Positions 34,864 through 42,767 of a stretch of DNA of 64,000 bases are shown piece after piece (position 1 is the stretch's first letter; every line of letters begins with the position of its first letter). Origin of the DNA: Pedobacter frigoris (lineage in GTDB: Bacteria; Bacteroidota; Bacteroidia; Sphingobacteriales; Sphingobacteriaceae). Location of the stretch: assembly GCF_005116445.1 (NCBI RefSeq), contig NZ_SWBQ01000001.1, positions 434,001 through 498,000 of the forward strand. Reading direction: 5' to 3'. The translations under genes and the position numbers were made by a program. The notes under the pieces are model-generated. The model had not been told where the DNA came from and made no database searches. It was given only the letters and a program-made list of their open reading frames with translations.

Positions 34864-36275
34864 TGTGGTAAGTGTATTTCGAAGGTAGTCCCATTATCGT
34901 CGGACTTAATGAGTGTAATTTTACCTTTGTGTTTCTTGACTATGTTTTTTACATAGCTTAATCCCAGGCCATGACCTTTGATACTATGATCGTTCGGGCT
35001 CGGCACTCTAAAAAATTTATCGAAGATATTTTTCTGATAGGTTGCGGGTATGCCCTTTCCATTGTCGCTGATTTGGATCTTAAGACCCATTGTACTTTCC
35101 ATGCATTCGATATTGATCTGTACTTCCTCACCGCCATATTTAATGGCATTGTCTAACAAATTGATAAAAACGTTATATGTGTGGGCTTTATCAGCAAAAA
35201 CCTCTTCTTTAGCCTGGTAATTTAATTTTATGCTGACTATCTTTTTTGAATGTAATTCCTGAGTATTGGCCATCTCGGTTAACATCTCTCTAAGATTGAA
35301 TTTAACAATGTGAAGATTGAAATCGCTTTGTTCGTAAATGGAGCTATTCAAAATGTTATCAATCATGGCAGATAAGCGCTGCATCTCTTTATCGGCAGTA
35401 TCCAGATATATGTCCGTTTTTGCTTTGTTCTTCAGTACATCAAAATGTTGCATACCATGAATTGCAGCTAGCGTAATCGAAACAGGTGTTTTCAACTCGT
35501 GAGAAACATTACCGATAAAATCGTCTTTGATTTCTGAGAGCTTTTTCTGTTTTAAAATGGTGTAAAACATATAACCAATGCAGGAAGCGAGTAAAACTAA
35601 CAATAATACGGACCCAATTAGGCTGAGCAACATTTGCTTAATGACGACCGATGGCGTTGCATTGATTCCGAGAACTATCACAGAAATTTCGTCCTGTATA
35701 ATTGTATTTATATCATCAAGTATCGGTTTTGCAATATAAATCTTGTCTTCATCTTTACTTAGTTTTTGAAAATACGCATGTAGTGAGTCCAGTTTTTCAG
35801 TAAGTGTGCTACTTCCTTTTTGAGCGGATACCGATTTTTTATCAAAAACTTCATCTATTCCTTTTTGGTGAATGACCTGTGTAAGGAAATGATAATTCAT
35901 TTTTCCAAAACGTTTTTTGACGATTTTATTTAAGCTGGCAGTATCTTCATGCAAATAAAAACACCGCATCAAACTATCTTGAAGCCGGTCTTCCCAACTG
36001 TCAGGCTTATAATGAACGATCCCAACAAACGATACATAAATGTTGTTTAAGCCGTCAAGATTTGCTTCATCTATCTTCTTCAAAAGCAAAGGATAAGGGT
36101 TGCGCTCTACTTTCTTTAATTCCTTTAATGAAACTTTAAAACCTACTGCTCCGCCATCAGGATATCTTTTGGTTGTATAATACAAGCTTACATTTTGACT
36201 GTCAGGATATGTATGGTGAACTTTAGTGGAGGTTTCGGCAATAGTAGCCAGGTAATTTTGAAACCTGCTGTCCAC
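34860..36275 (-). CDS. RprX-like sensor histidine kinase lacking its N-terminal membrane helix
   Basis: A 471-residue kinase with a sensor region (1-210), one membrane helix (about 212-240), H box GNVSHELKTPVS with H259 and a complete ATPase domain (INLLDNAIKYG, DNGKGIP, GHGLGLSYV). Kinases of this layout normally begin with a first membrane helix that exports the sensor region. Here the frame opens with a GTG right at DSRFQNYLAT and an in-frame TGA stands two codons upstream, so that helix is absent. The neighbouring 200 bases are non-coding and followed by a gene fragment, so an N-terminal truncation is likely. Confidence 0.8.
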   Translation of the reverse strand: MDSRFQNYLATIAETSTKVHHTYPDSQNVSLYYTTKRYPDGGAVGFKVSLKELKKVERNPYPLLLKKIDEANLDGLNNIYVSFVGIVHYKPDSWEDRLQDSLMRCFYLHEDTASLNKIVKKRFGKMNYHFLTQVIHQKGIDEVFDKKSVSAQKGSSTLTEKLDSLHAYFQKLSKDEDKIYIAKPILDDINTIIQDEISVIVLGINATPSVVIKQMLLSLIGSVLLLVLLASCIGYMFYTILKQKKLSEIKDDFIGNVSHELKTPVSITLAAIHGMQHFDVLKNKAKTDIYLDTADKEMQRLSAMIDNILNSSIYEQSDFNLHIVKFNLREMLTEMANTQELHSKKIVSIKLNYQAKEEVFADKAHTYNVFINLLDNAIKYGGEEVQINIECMESTMGLKIQISDNGKGIPATYQKNIFDKFFRVPSPNDHSIKGHGLGLSYVKNIVKKHKGKITLIKSDDNGTTFEIHLPQ

Positions 36276-36488
36276 TCATTTCGCTTCAAAGTGTGCAATA
36301 AATAATCTTCAAACTATCCACTTGGCTGATTTTAAGCACATTAAGGGGCTTTCTATTAGGATCTGAACTCTTTGGTCGTAACTCTGATTTTAAGGGCGTA
36401 GTGAAGCGCTAATGGTCAGAATTTTTGATTGAGGAAGGTTTTATATAGAGCGAGTGAGATGAGAGGCTGAGAATGTTACTTTACGCCG

Positions 36489-36674
36489 ATGGATCTGCCT
36501 GGATACGGAGCATACCCCATCCAAAAGGATGTCTTTCTTAGGGTTGAGCAGGTTGAAAAGCAAATGATGAAACAAGATGAAAAGATAGAGTTATTATTTA
36601 CTTACCTAAGTAAGTTTGTTGAAAAGGATGAGCAGCCAAGAACTGAAATAGGATATAAAATCGGAGAACGTTAA
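36489..36674 (+). pseudogene. C-terminal fragment of an ORF6N-domain protein
   Basis: A 61-codon frame whose second half (RVEQVEKQMMKQDEKIELLF, then EQPRTEIGYK) matches the C-terminal coiled-coil and PR-IGYK tail of ORF6N-domain (phage KilA-N-related) proteins, usually 180-300 residues. The DNA-binding ORF6N domain itself is missing. The first 12 codons look like random sequence. I treat it as a remnant. Confidence 0.6.
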
Positions 36675-36752
36675 GGCGGGTTTCGGTATAATATTGGCTC
36701 GGCTTAAAGCAGTTCCCTTCTTACTTTTGCTCATCAAATATTTATTAACCCT

Positions 36753-37124
36753 ATGAGTAAAAAGAAAGTAAAAAGGGAGGCTTCCCTAAGTTTGAACATT
36801 TATAAGAAACCAGATAATAAGGCTTCGTTGGTTTTTAGAAACAAGGCGATGTTGTTTAGAATAACTACGATAGAACGGGCGAAGGAATTTGTGCAAACTG
36901 TAAACGAGTATCTTAATGATTTGAGAAAGGACTGCGCTGATCCTTGCTTCGTTTTTCAGTTTCAAAGTCCAAGGAATAGGAGTTGGGTGCTAGAAATTGG
37001 CATGAAAGAACCTGGTGCTATGGAACTGAATTTATGGTTGGATGAAGGCATCAAAAGCATGAAGCGCTGCTTCAAATGGATTGGTGATGTAACAGATTTA
37101 ACGCGTCTCTCTCTGCCTTTTTAA
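36753..37124 (+). CDS. Hypothetical protein, 123 residues
   Basis: Not recognised. A basic N terminus (MSKKKVKREASLSLNIYKK) is followed by a mixed alpha/beta sequence ending DLTRLSLPF; no membrane helix or signal peptide. The gene stands alone between the ORF6N fragment and the DUF6266 gene in the accessory part of the window. It reads well as a protein with normal codon use for the region but has no visible promoter box. Confidence 0.5.
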   Translation: MSKKKVKREASLSLNIYKKPDNKASLVFRNKAMLFRITTIERAKEFVQTVNEYLNDLRKDCADPCFVFQFQSPRNRSWVLEIGMKEPGAMELNLWLDEGIKSMKRCFKWIGDVTDLTRLSLPF

Positions 37125-37214
37125 TAAGGCATCTCTATTAGGGTTTCTTTTCTTAGAGGCCAGCTGATTCAGCAAAGGAGTAAAGCAACAATGAACCCAT
37201 TAAAAAAATAGAAA

Positions 37215-37859
37215 ATGGGAAAATTAACAGGAGGTCCGTACTACCATTTGGTGGGAAGGACAGGTAACAACGTTGGCCGTGTAGTAAAAGGTAAGAATGT
37301 CTTTTCTATGCGCCCGGCAAAATCTAACAGACCGCCAAGTGAATTGCAGCTCAATCAGCGCAATAAGTTTGCGGCGGTGACACGCTGGATGGGAAGTGGG
37401 ATCAGTGATTTTGTAGCACTTGGATTTCAGGATTTTGATTCGGAAATGACGGGTTTTAATGCTGCGGTGCAGTACAACCTGGATCATGCGGTAACGGGTT
37501 CGGCACCGAATTATGTGATCGATTATCCGAATGCAAAGCTGAGCCGCGGTAAGCTGAGTTTGCCGGCTACGCCGGAAGTAGCTGCAGTTGCGGGACAGGC
37601 GCTAGAGTTTACATGGGGCGCTACAATAGGCTCGCTGAATGCGAAGCCCGGGGATCTGGCTGTGTGTATTGCTTATTGCGATATGTTGGATACGTTTGTC
37701 ATGAGTGTTGGCGCGGTGACCCGTGCGGCATTGGAGTATGAGCTGGATTTGCCTGCGGACTTTGCAGGGGAGTCTGTGCATTGCTGGCTGGCATTTTTGA
37801 GTAGTAACAAGAAGGTAGCAAGTAATAGTGCTTACTTAGGGGTTGTAACGGTTACTTAG
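37215..37859 (+). CDS. DUF6266 family protein
   Basis: A 214-residue protein of the Bacteroidota family DUF6266, recognised by its glycine-rich start (MGKLTGGPYYHLVGRTGNNV) and the segment RPPSELQLNQRNKFAAVTRW. The function is unknown; no signal peptide is visible, and the C-terminal half looks like a beta-sandwich. A seven-codon mini frame (37191-37211) ends three bases before its ATG. It is followed by a long hairpin element. Pedobacter genomes carry many paralogues, to my knowledge. Confidence 0.8.
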   Translation: MGKLTGGPYYHLVGRTGNNVGRVVKGKNVFSMRPAKSNRPPSELQLNQRNKFAAVTRWMGSGISDFVALGFQDFDSEMTGFNAAVQYNLDHAVTGSAPNYVIDYPNAKLSRGKLSLPATPEVAAVAGQALEFTWGATIGSLNAKPGDLAVCIAYCDMLDTFVMSVGAVTRAALEYELDLPADFAGESVHCWLAFLSSNKKVASNSAYLGVVTVT

Positions 37860-37863
37860 TTCT

Positions 37864-37961
37864 GAAAAAGACATGGTACACTCCTCCAGGACTGCAATAA
37901 ATCTCGCTACTATCGTAGCTCGAATGAATGCTATGTCCTGTCGGAGGTACCTGTCTTTTTC
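37864..37961 (+). other. Long structured hairpin after the DUF6266 gene
   Basis: Nested pairings: gaaaaagaca (37864-37873) with tgtctttttc (37952-37961), cctcc (37883-37887) with ggagg (37943-37947), ggac (37889-37892) with gtcc (37935-37938), gca with tgc (37929-37931), and a closed inner hairpin gctac-tatc-gtagc (37906-37919). The whole 98-base segment can fold into one rod. The U-rich right arm allows termination, but the size suggests a small RNA or a miniature repeat element. Confidence 0.55.
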
Positions 37962-37991
37962 TGCTAGCGAACTAAGAAAATCGTAAATGAG

Positions 37992-38011
37992 CCTCCTTAT
38001 AGTAACGGAGG
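37992..38011 (+). other. Hairpin resembling a conserved 23S rRNA helix
   Basis: cctccttatagtaacggagg folds as a 5-bp stem (cctcc/ggagg) with inner TTA/TAA pairs. It is close to the conserved 23S rRNA domain V stretch after the P loop (CCTCCT-AAAG-AGTAACGGAGG in E. coli, from memory). It lies 34 bases before the next ATG, so a leader hairpin is possible. It may be chance. Confidence 0.3.
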
Positions 38012-38045
38012 GAAGTCCACACGGGAAAATTTAAAATTAGAAATT

Positions 38046-38375
38046 ATGAAAACATTGAGTTTAAGGTCGGCTTGGGTGCCGACGAGAAAAAGTATAGCGC
38101 GGGTTTTACAGTTGGTGATTGTGTTGTTGGTTTGGTACACGGCGCCGTTGTTGTTTGATTTGCCGCAGGGTAATTCGATGGAGATTGCAAAGAGTATTGG
38201 ATTGATGCTGGTATTGGCACTGGTAGGGTTTGTGGTGGTCATTGCGGTTTGCTGGTGGTTGCTGTATAGAATGTTGATGGTATTAGCGCTGCCGGGTATT
38301 GGGGATATGGTCAAGCGGGATATTCACAGCCACGAACGGCTTGGAGTCCGGCATTGTTTCCAAAGGGTAGGGTAG
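38046..38375 (+). CDS. Small membrane protein, possibly 3'-truncated
   Basis: A 109-residue protein with two hydrophobic helices (about 19-37 and 49-78) after a basic N terminus. I do not recognise the family. The last 20 residues (after GIGDMV) are rich in Arg/His and read like translated non-coding DNA, so the gene may have lost its original 3' end. No signal of an operon with DUF6266, since the long hairpin separates them. Confidence 0.45.
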   Translation: MKTLSLRSAWVPTRKSIARVLQLVIVLLVWYTAPLLFDLPQGNSMEIAKSIGLMLVLALVGFVVVIAVCWWLLYRMLMVLALPGIGDMVKRDIHSHERLGVRHCFQRVG

Positions 38376-38399
38376 TAGGCTCCTCTCTGGCTAAAGCCA

Positions 38400-38420
38400 T
38401 CTCTCCTCGGGGAGGAGAGA
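38400..38420. terminator. Hairpin downstream of the small membrane protein gene
   Basis: A 9-bp stem (tctctcctc / gaggagaga) with loop GGG. A smaller ggct-aa-agcc hairpin precedes it at 38390-38399. No T-run follows on the plus strand, so termination is uncertain; the unit resembles repeated intergenic hairpins. Confidence 0.4.
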
Positions 38421-38507
38421 GAAGCAGGGAGCATAGGTATGTCGGAAGATCGAATGGAGGTGTCGGACAGTCAGTATCTGGGGAGGTTTTTAGGATGACG
38501 AGGACGG

Positions 38508-39284
38508 TTAAAGATCCTTGATTTCAATCCAAACCGGAGCATGGTCACTGGTCTTTTCCCAGCCCCTTACGTGACGGTCTACGCCAGCTTTTAACAATCG
38601 GTTTTCCAGTTGTGGATTGAGCAGGAAATGATCGATACGTAATCCTGCATCCCTTCCATAAGCGTTACGGAAATAGTCCCAGAAAGTATAGATTTTTTCA
38701 TCTGGGTGCAGTTTCCTGATGGCGTCCGTCCAGCCCTGGCCGACAAGATTCTTGAATGCCTCCCTGGTTTCGGGTCTGAATAATGCATCTTCTACCCAGC
38801 GCTCCGGCTTATAAACGTCAAATTCTGTTGGGATTGCATTGTAATCTCCTGTTAGTACTACAGGAAGATCATATTCTAAAAGTGCGAGGGCATGTTTTGA
38901 AAAGCGTTCAAACCAGCTTAATTTATAATCAAATTTTGGTCCGGGAGCAGGGTTCCCATTTGGCAGATACAGGCAGCCCACAACGATACCACCTACAAAA
39001 GCTTCTATATAACGGCTATGCAAATCTTCAGGATCACCATCGAGCCCCCGTCTGGTTTCCTTGATTTCGAGATTGCGTGCGAGAATAGCTACGCCGTTCC
39101 AGCTTTTCTGACCATGCCATATGGCATTATATCCCGCATCTTTTATAGATTGCTCAGGGAATTTTTCCTGTGGGGCTTTTAGTTCCTGTAAACAAACGAT
39201 ATCCGGTTTTTCTTCTTCCAGCCAGCGTAATAAAACAGGGAGCCGGCCATTTACACCATTGACATTATAGGTTGTTATTTTCAT
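38508..39284 (-). CDS. xth: Exodeoxyribonuclease III (AP endonuclease)
   Basis: Cuts DNA 5' of abasic sites and removes 3' blocks in base excision repair. The metal/catalytic motifs are complete in 258 residues: TYNVNG at the start, QELKA with E34, GDYNAIP, and the C-terminal SDHAPV histidine. The gene stands alone and divergent from the LytS-like kinase gene. Confidence 0.95.
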   Translation of the reverse strand: MKITTYNVNGVNGRLPVLLRWLEEEKPDIVCLQELKAPQEKFPEQSIKDAGYNAIWHGQKSWNGVAILARNLEIKETRRGLDGDPEDLHSRYIEAFVGGIVVGCLYLPNGNPAPGPKFDYKLSWFERFSKHALALLEYDLPVVLTGDYNAIPTEFDVYKPERWVEDALFRPETREAFKNLVGQGWTDAIRKLHPDEKIYTFWDYFRNAYGRDAGLRIDHFLLNPQLENRLLKAGVDRHVRGWEKTSDHAPVWIEIKDL

Positions 39285-39414
39285 TTCGATCAGGTTGGAT
39301 TCTTAAAGATAGGTCAAAGCTGATAATTTCACCACATATTTGATAGGGGTTGCCACATTAATTATACATTAATCTTTTAGTTTGGTTTCTTTGACCTGTA
39401 TCAAAAAGACACCT

Positions 39415-40461
39415 ATGATAAAGACGCTAAAAAAACTACTGACAAACTGGGCTGTTCATTTTTTAATTGCCTGGGCTGCGATTATTGCATTTACGCTGAT
39501 TCCTTATCTCTATCATGTACACATTTGGGGTAACTATATCTATAACGCGGATGGTTCAGCAGTAAGCGGCTGGCAGTATGCATTGAATATCAAGCAAGAT
39601 TTATTCGTTGTAGGGCTATTTATCTTTTTGGCTGAAGTTGTAAGGCAATTTCTATTTAAAAAATATCATTTCATCGTGTTTATAGCAGGGTGTTTATTCG
39701 CTGGGATAATTTCATTTGCGGGCCTTTATGTCCTGCGACCGTACGTACTTGAACAGCAGGGCAAACTCTCTGCTATTGAGCCTATTTTATATATAGCAGT
39801 TTATGCTTTTGTTTATACAATAGTGAGGGATTATTATCATCAAAATAAGAACAGAAAGGCGCTGAGGATTCAGCAGTCGGAGAACGAACTCCATGCCTTA
39901 AAGGCCCAGTTGAACCCGCACTTTTTATTTAATGCCTTAAATTATCTTTATGGTACGGCATTAAAAGAAAAAGCACCGGACACGGCGCAGGGAATTGACC
40001 TGATGTCTGACATGATGCGCTATACCATTTATGGGATGCATGAAAATTTTGTTTCGCTGTCAGATGAACTGAAGTTCATAGAAAACTATCTTCAGCTTCA
40101 GCAGGTGCGTTTGCCTGAAAAGGACAGCATTAAAGTTAGCACTCAGGTTGTCTCAGATGGACGCCTGTATCAGATAGCACCGCTGTTGCTCCTGCCTTTT
40201 ATTGAAAATGCTTTTAAGTATGGTATCAGTATGGATATTCCATGTGAGATTGAGGTGAAGGTTATTGCGACAGACCATGTGCTTCATCTCGAAGTTTTCA
40301 ATACTATTGTTCAGAACCGTGCAGAGGTAAAGGGAAACAATACAGGAATAAAGAATGCGGTTAAGCGCCTGGAACTGCTTTATCGGGGTAATTACAAGCT
40401 GGTTCAGAAAAATACCGGATCAGATTATAAAGTTTCACTTTCGCTAAAACTCAACGTTTAA
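39415..40461 (+). CDS. LytS-like sensor histidine kinase
   Basis: A 348-residue membrane kinase: about four hydrophobic helices in the first 150 residues, then the HisKA-like signature LKAQLNPHFLFNALN with the phospho-accepting His of the LytS/YehU class, and a C-terminal ATPase domain (LLLPFIENAFKYG). The ATG at 39415 begins MIKTLKKLL; a TTG 33 bases upstream adds residues with no support. It heads an operon with a thioredoxin-like gene and a LytTR regulator. Confidence 0.9.
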   Translation: MIKTLKKLLTNWAVHFLIAWAAIIAFTLIPYLYHVHIWGNYIYNADGSAVSGWQYALNIKQDLFVVGLFIFLAEVVRQFLFKKYHFIVFIAGCLFAGIISFAGLYVLRPYVLEQQGKLSAIEPILYIAVYAFVYTIVRDYYHQNKNRKALRIQQSENELHALKAQLNPHFLFNALNYLYGTALKEKAPDTAQGIDLMSDMMRYTIYGMHENFVSLSDELKFIENYLQLQQVRLPEKDSIKVSTQVVSDGRLYQIAPLLLLPFIENAFKYGISMDIPCEIEVKVIATDHVLHLEVFNTIVQNRAEVKGNNTGIKNAVKRLELLYRGNYKLVQKNTGSDYKVSLSLKLNV

Positions 40462-40486
40462 AATACTCCACCTAATTTTTGTCGCC

Positions 40487-41632
40487 ATGATTAAAAAAGT
40501 AGTTTTATTGCTTTGCGGGGCAGCTATGCCCTTCATATCCGTATCCCAGACGAAGGACTCTTCGTTTGCTGTTGAAATCAATGCGATGGCGATGCCTTCA
40601 AAAGCTAAGATTTATTTATTGTACCAGCAGGATGGTAAAAAGATCGTGGACTCGGCCGTGCAGCATAGCGGATCGTTTGTTTTTAACGGCAAGATCGGGA
40701 GACTCGTGAATGCAACTCTTTTGTGCGATACGACAGCCATTGGATTTTCCGGATTGCTAAAAAAACGCAATGAGAAACAGGATGTTTTGCGCATGTATAT
40801 TTATCCGGGCAAAGTTATGCTGAAAACAAGCCGTTTAATTGCCGATGCTAAGTTCATAGGAAAGGGGATCAATTCAGATTACTTTAGGTTGGAGCAAATG
40901 TTAAAGCCGGTGACTGAACAGAAAAATCAGCTCAGCAGATTGATAGTGACAGCTGATCAAGAAAATATTGCGATGATGAATCAGAAGCTGGACAGTTTAA
41001 ACAGGATTAAAAAGTCTATTCAGCAGCGATTTATTACTGAACATCCTGATAGTTTTATTGCATTAGCTACTTTACAGGAATATGCCGGGGTATCACCTGA
41101 TATTTCGGTTATAGCACCTATGTTTAACAGGCTTTCCGGTAGGGTGCAGAACATGCCGTTGGGCAAGGAGTTTCAGAAATTCCTTTCAGATCAGACTGCG
41201 CTCAATCCGGGTTCGAGGGCACCTGTTTTTACCCAGCAGGACACTGCCGGCAAGCCTGTAAGCCTGGCCTCATTTAGGGGGAAGTATGTGCTGATTGACT
41301 TTTGGGCATCCTGGTGTGGGCCTTGCAGGGACACGAACCCCGAACTTGTGAAGATTTACAATGAGTTTAAAGGACGGAATTTTACTATCTTGGGGGTGTC
41401 TCTTGATGATACAGATAGAAAAGATGCATGGTTAAAAGCGATAAAAGAAGACGGGCTAAAATGGCCGCAGGTTTCTGACCTGAAGCATTGGGAAAATGAG
41501 GTTGCTAAGCTTTACAGCATCAGAAAAATTCCACAGAATTTTCTGATTGATCCTGAGGGAATAATTATAGCAAGAGACCTTGAAACAGCAGCATTGATGG
41601 AAAAACTTAAACAAGTAATACCGATAAAGTGA
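40487..41632 (+). CDS. TlpA-like thiol-disulfide protein with DUF4369 domain
   Basis: An exported thioredoxin of 381 residues: signal peptide (1-20, ending VSQ), an N-terminal DUF4369-like beta domain (about 27-125), a helical linker, and a C-terminal thioredoxin fold with active site WCGPC near residue 275 and cis-Pro segment IRKIPQNFLI. It probably keeps periplasmic cysteines reduced. It sits between kinase and regulator genes; its stop overlaps the regulator start (TGATG), so the amounts of both are linked. Confidence 0.88.
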   Translation: MIKKVVLLLCGAAMPFISVSQTKDSSFAVEINAMAMPSKAKIYLLYQQDGKKIVDSAVQHSGSFVFNGKIGRLVNATLLCDTTAIGFSGLLKKRNEKQDVLRMYIYPGKVMLKTSRLIADAKFIGKGINSDYFRLEQMLKPVTEQKNQLSRLIVTADQENIAMMNQKLDSLNRIKKSIQQRFITEHPDSFIALATLQEYAGVSPDISVIAPMFNRLSGRVQNMPLGKEFQKFLSDQTALNPGSRAPVFTQQDTAGKPVSLASFRGKYVLIDFWASWCGPCRDTNPELVKIYNEFKGRNFTILGVSLDDTDRKDAWLKAIKEDGLKWPQVSDLKHWENEVAKLYSIRKIPQNFLIDPEGIIIARDLETAALMEKLKQVIPIK

Positions 41633-42324
41633 TGAAAGTAATTGCAGTTGACGATGAGCCTGTGGCGCTGGATATTATCCGTACTCATGCGGAAAAGATT
41701 CCTTTTATCTCGCTTGATGCTAGCTTTTTAAGCGCTAAAGATGCACTGGCATATCTTGAAAAAGAGCGTGTGGACGTGATTTTTCTTGACATCACTATGC
41801 CGGATCTTTCGGGGATTGAATTTGCATCGATGCTGGATTCTGAAATTCAGGTTGTTTTTACTACTGCTTATCCAGAGTACGCATTAAAAGGGTTTGAGCT
41901 GGAAGCTACAGATTATTTATTGAAGCCGATTAATTTTACCCGCTTTTTAAAGGCATGTCAGCTTGCTGAAACCAGGTTGCAGGCACCAGGTCTGAAAAAA
42001 CGTGAAGAGGAGCAGGCCTTATTTGTGAAAGATGGACATGACTGGGTACAAATAAAATTTAGTAACCTGATCTTTGCGAAGGCAGAGGACAATTATGTGG
42101 ACTTACATGAAACAGATAAGCATACCCTGACACGCATTACATTGACAGAATTACAGACTAAACTTCCTGTGGATCAGTTTATACGTGTTCATAAATCTTT
42201 TGTCATTTCCAGGCAGAAAATTGAACGCATTGAGAAGCACCAGGTAACTGTGGGCGGGAATAAGATCCCATTGTCTAAACTATACAGAAATCAGCTACTA
42301 CAAAATGTAGGCAAAGACAGGTAG
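41632..42324 (+). CDS. LytTR-family response regulator
   Basis: A 230-residue regulator: receiver (D7 D8 pocket, phosphorylation at D53 in FLDITMPDLSG, K in LLKPI) and a C-terminal LytTR DNA-binding domain (AEDNYVDLH, RVHKSFVISRQKI). The ATG at 41632 overlaps the stop of the thioredoxin gene. The partner is the LytS-like kinase two genes upstream. Confidence 0.93.
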   Translation: MKVIAVDDEPVALDIIRTHAEKIPFISLDASFLSAKDALAYLEKERVDVIFLDITMPDLSGIEFASMLDSEIQVVFTTAYPEYALKGFELEATDYLLKPINFTRFLKACQLAETRLQAPGLKKREEEQALFVKDGHDWVQIKFSNLIFAKAEDNYVDLHETDKHTLTRITLTELQTKLPVDQFIRVHKSFVISRQKIERIEKHQVTVGGNKIPLSKLYRNQLLQNVGKDR

Positions 42325-42416
42325 AATAGTGGTTTGACATTGAATTGAATAAGAAAAATGTTTTAACTGTAAACCAACAGGTTAAGTGAGCAGAGCGAAA
42401 ATAATTTAAAAACAGT

Positions 42417-42446
42417 TTTGACTTTTAGAAACTATCTCTATCTTTG
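42417..42446 (+). promoter_or_regulatory. Promoter of tRNA-Leu
   Basis: TTTG (42417-42420) and TATCTTTG (42439-42446) are spaced by 18 bases, an excellent match to the Bacteroidota housekeeping promoter (TTTG ... TAnnTTTG). The tRNA starts 26 bases downstream. Confidence 0.75.
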
Positions 42447-42472
42447 CAGTCCAAAACAAATACATCCTAACT

Positions 42473-42554
42473 GCGGAAGTGGCGTAATTGGTAGCCGCAC
42501 CAGACTTAGGATCTGGCGCTTCACGGCGTGGGGGTTCGAGTCCCTTCTTCCGCA
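42473..42554 (+). tRNA. tRNA-Leu (anticodon TAG)
   Basis: The acceptor arms GCGGAAG (42473-42479) and CTTCCGC (42547-42553) pair fully, with discriminator A at 42554. The anticodon loop CTTAGGA gives TAG. There is a long variable arm as expected for a class II leucine tRNA and a T loop GGTTCGAGTCC. The CCA end is not encoded. Confidence 0.95.
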
Positions 42555-42562
42555 CGTACATT

Positions 42563-42592
42563 AAGACAGCTTCGAAAGAGCTGTCTTTTTTT
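42563..42592 (+). terminator. Terminator of tRNA-Leu
   Basis: A 9-bp perfect stem aagacagct (42563-42571) / agctgtctt (42579-42587), loop of 7, followed by seven T residues counting those in the arm. It lies 8 bases after the tRNA. Confidence 0.85.
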
Positions 42593-42675
42593 ATGCCATA
42601 TTCATCCCACTGTATGGTTTAAAAAAAATCATGATGGTTTCCTATATATAATGTGGAAAATAGAATAAAAAAAAC

Positions 42676-42683
42676 TAATTTTG
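42676..42683 (+). promoter_or_regulatory. -7 box TAATTTTG of tig
   Basis: TAATTTTG fits TAnnTTTG; transcription would begin near 42690, leaving a leader of about 78 bases before the tig ATG. The -33 box is weak. Confidence 0.5.
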
Positions 42684-42767
42684 CGCCCTCTAACAGGAAT
42701 GGTAAATGGAGGGTATACTTCCCGATATTCCGCAGAAAGAGACGGTTATAAAAATTGATTCAGAAAA

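Noticed and set aside
37990-38030. RNase P RNA fragment (ggagggaagtcc resembles the P4 region)
   Set aside because: Only about ten bases fit, and the second conserved half (ACAGAAA region) is absent.
37997-38314. Minus-strand frame of 105 codons opposite the small membrane protein
   Set aside because: Asn/Thr-rich low-complexity translation, antisense to a frame with a plausible membrane pattern; no start context.
36276-38500. Retron, CRISPR or prophage origin of the accessory segment
   Set aside because: No reverse transcriptase, no regularly spaced repeats, no integrase or structural phage gene is present; the hairpins alone do not support it.
42473-42600. tRNA-Leu as an attachment site of an island
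   Set aside because: No integrase gene and no repeated tRNA 3' end is seen in the flanks; housekeeping genes follow directly.
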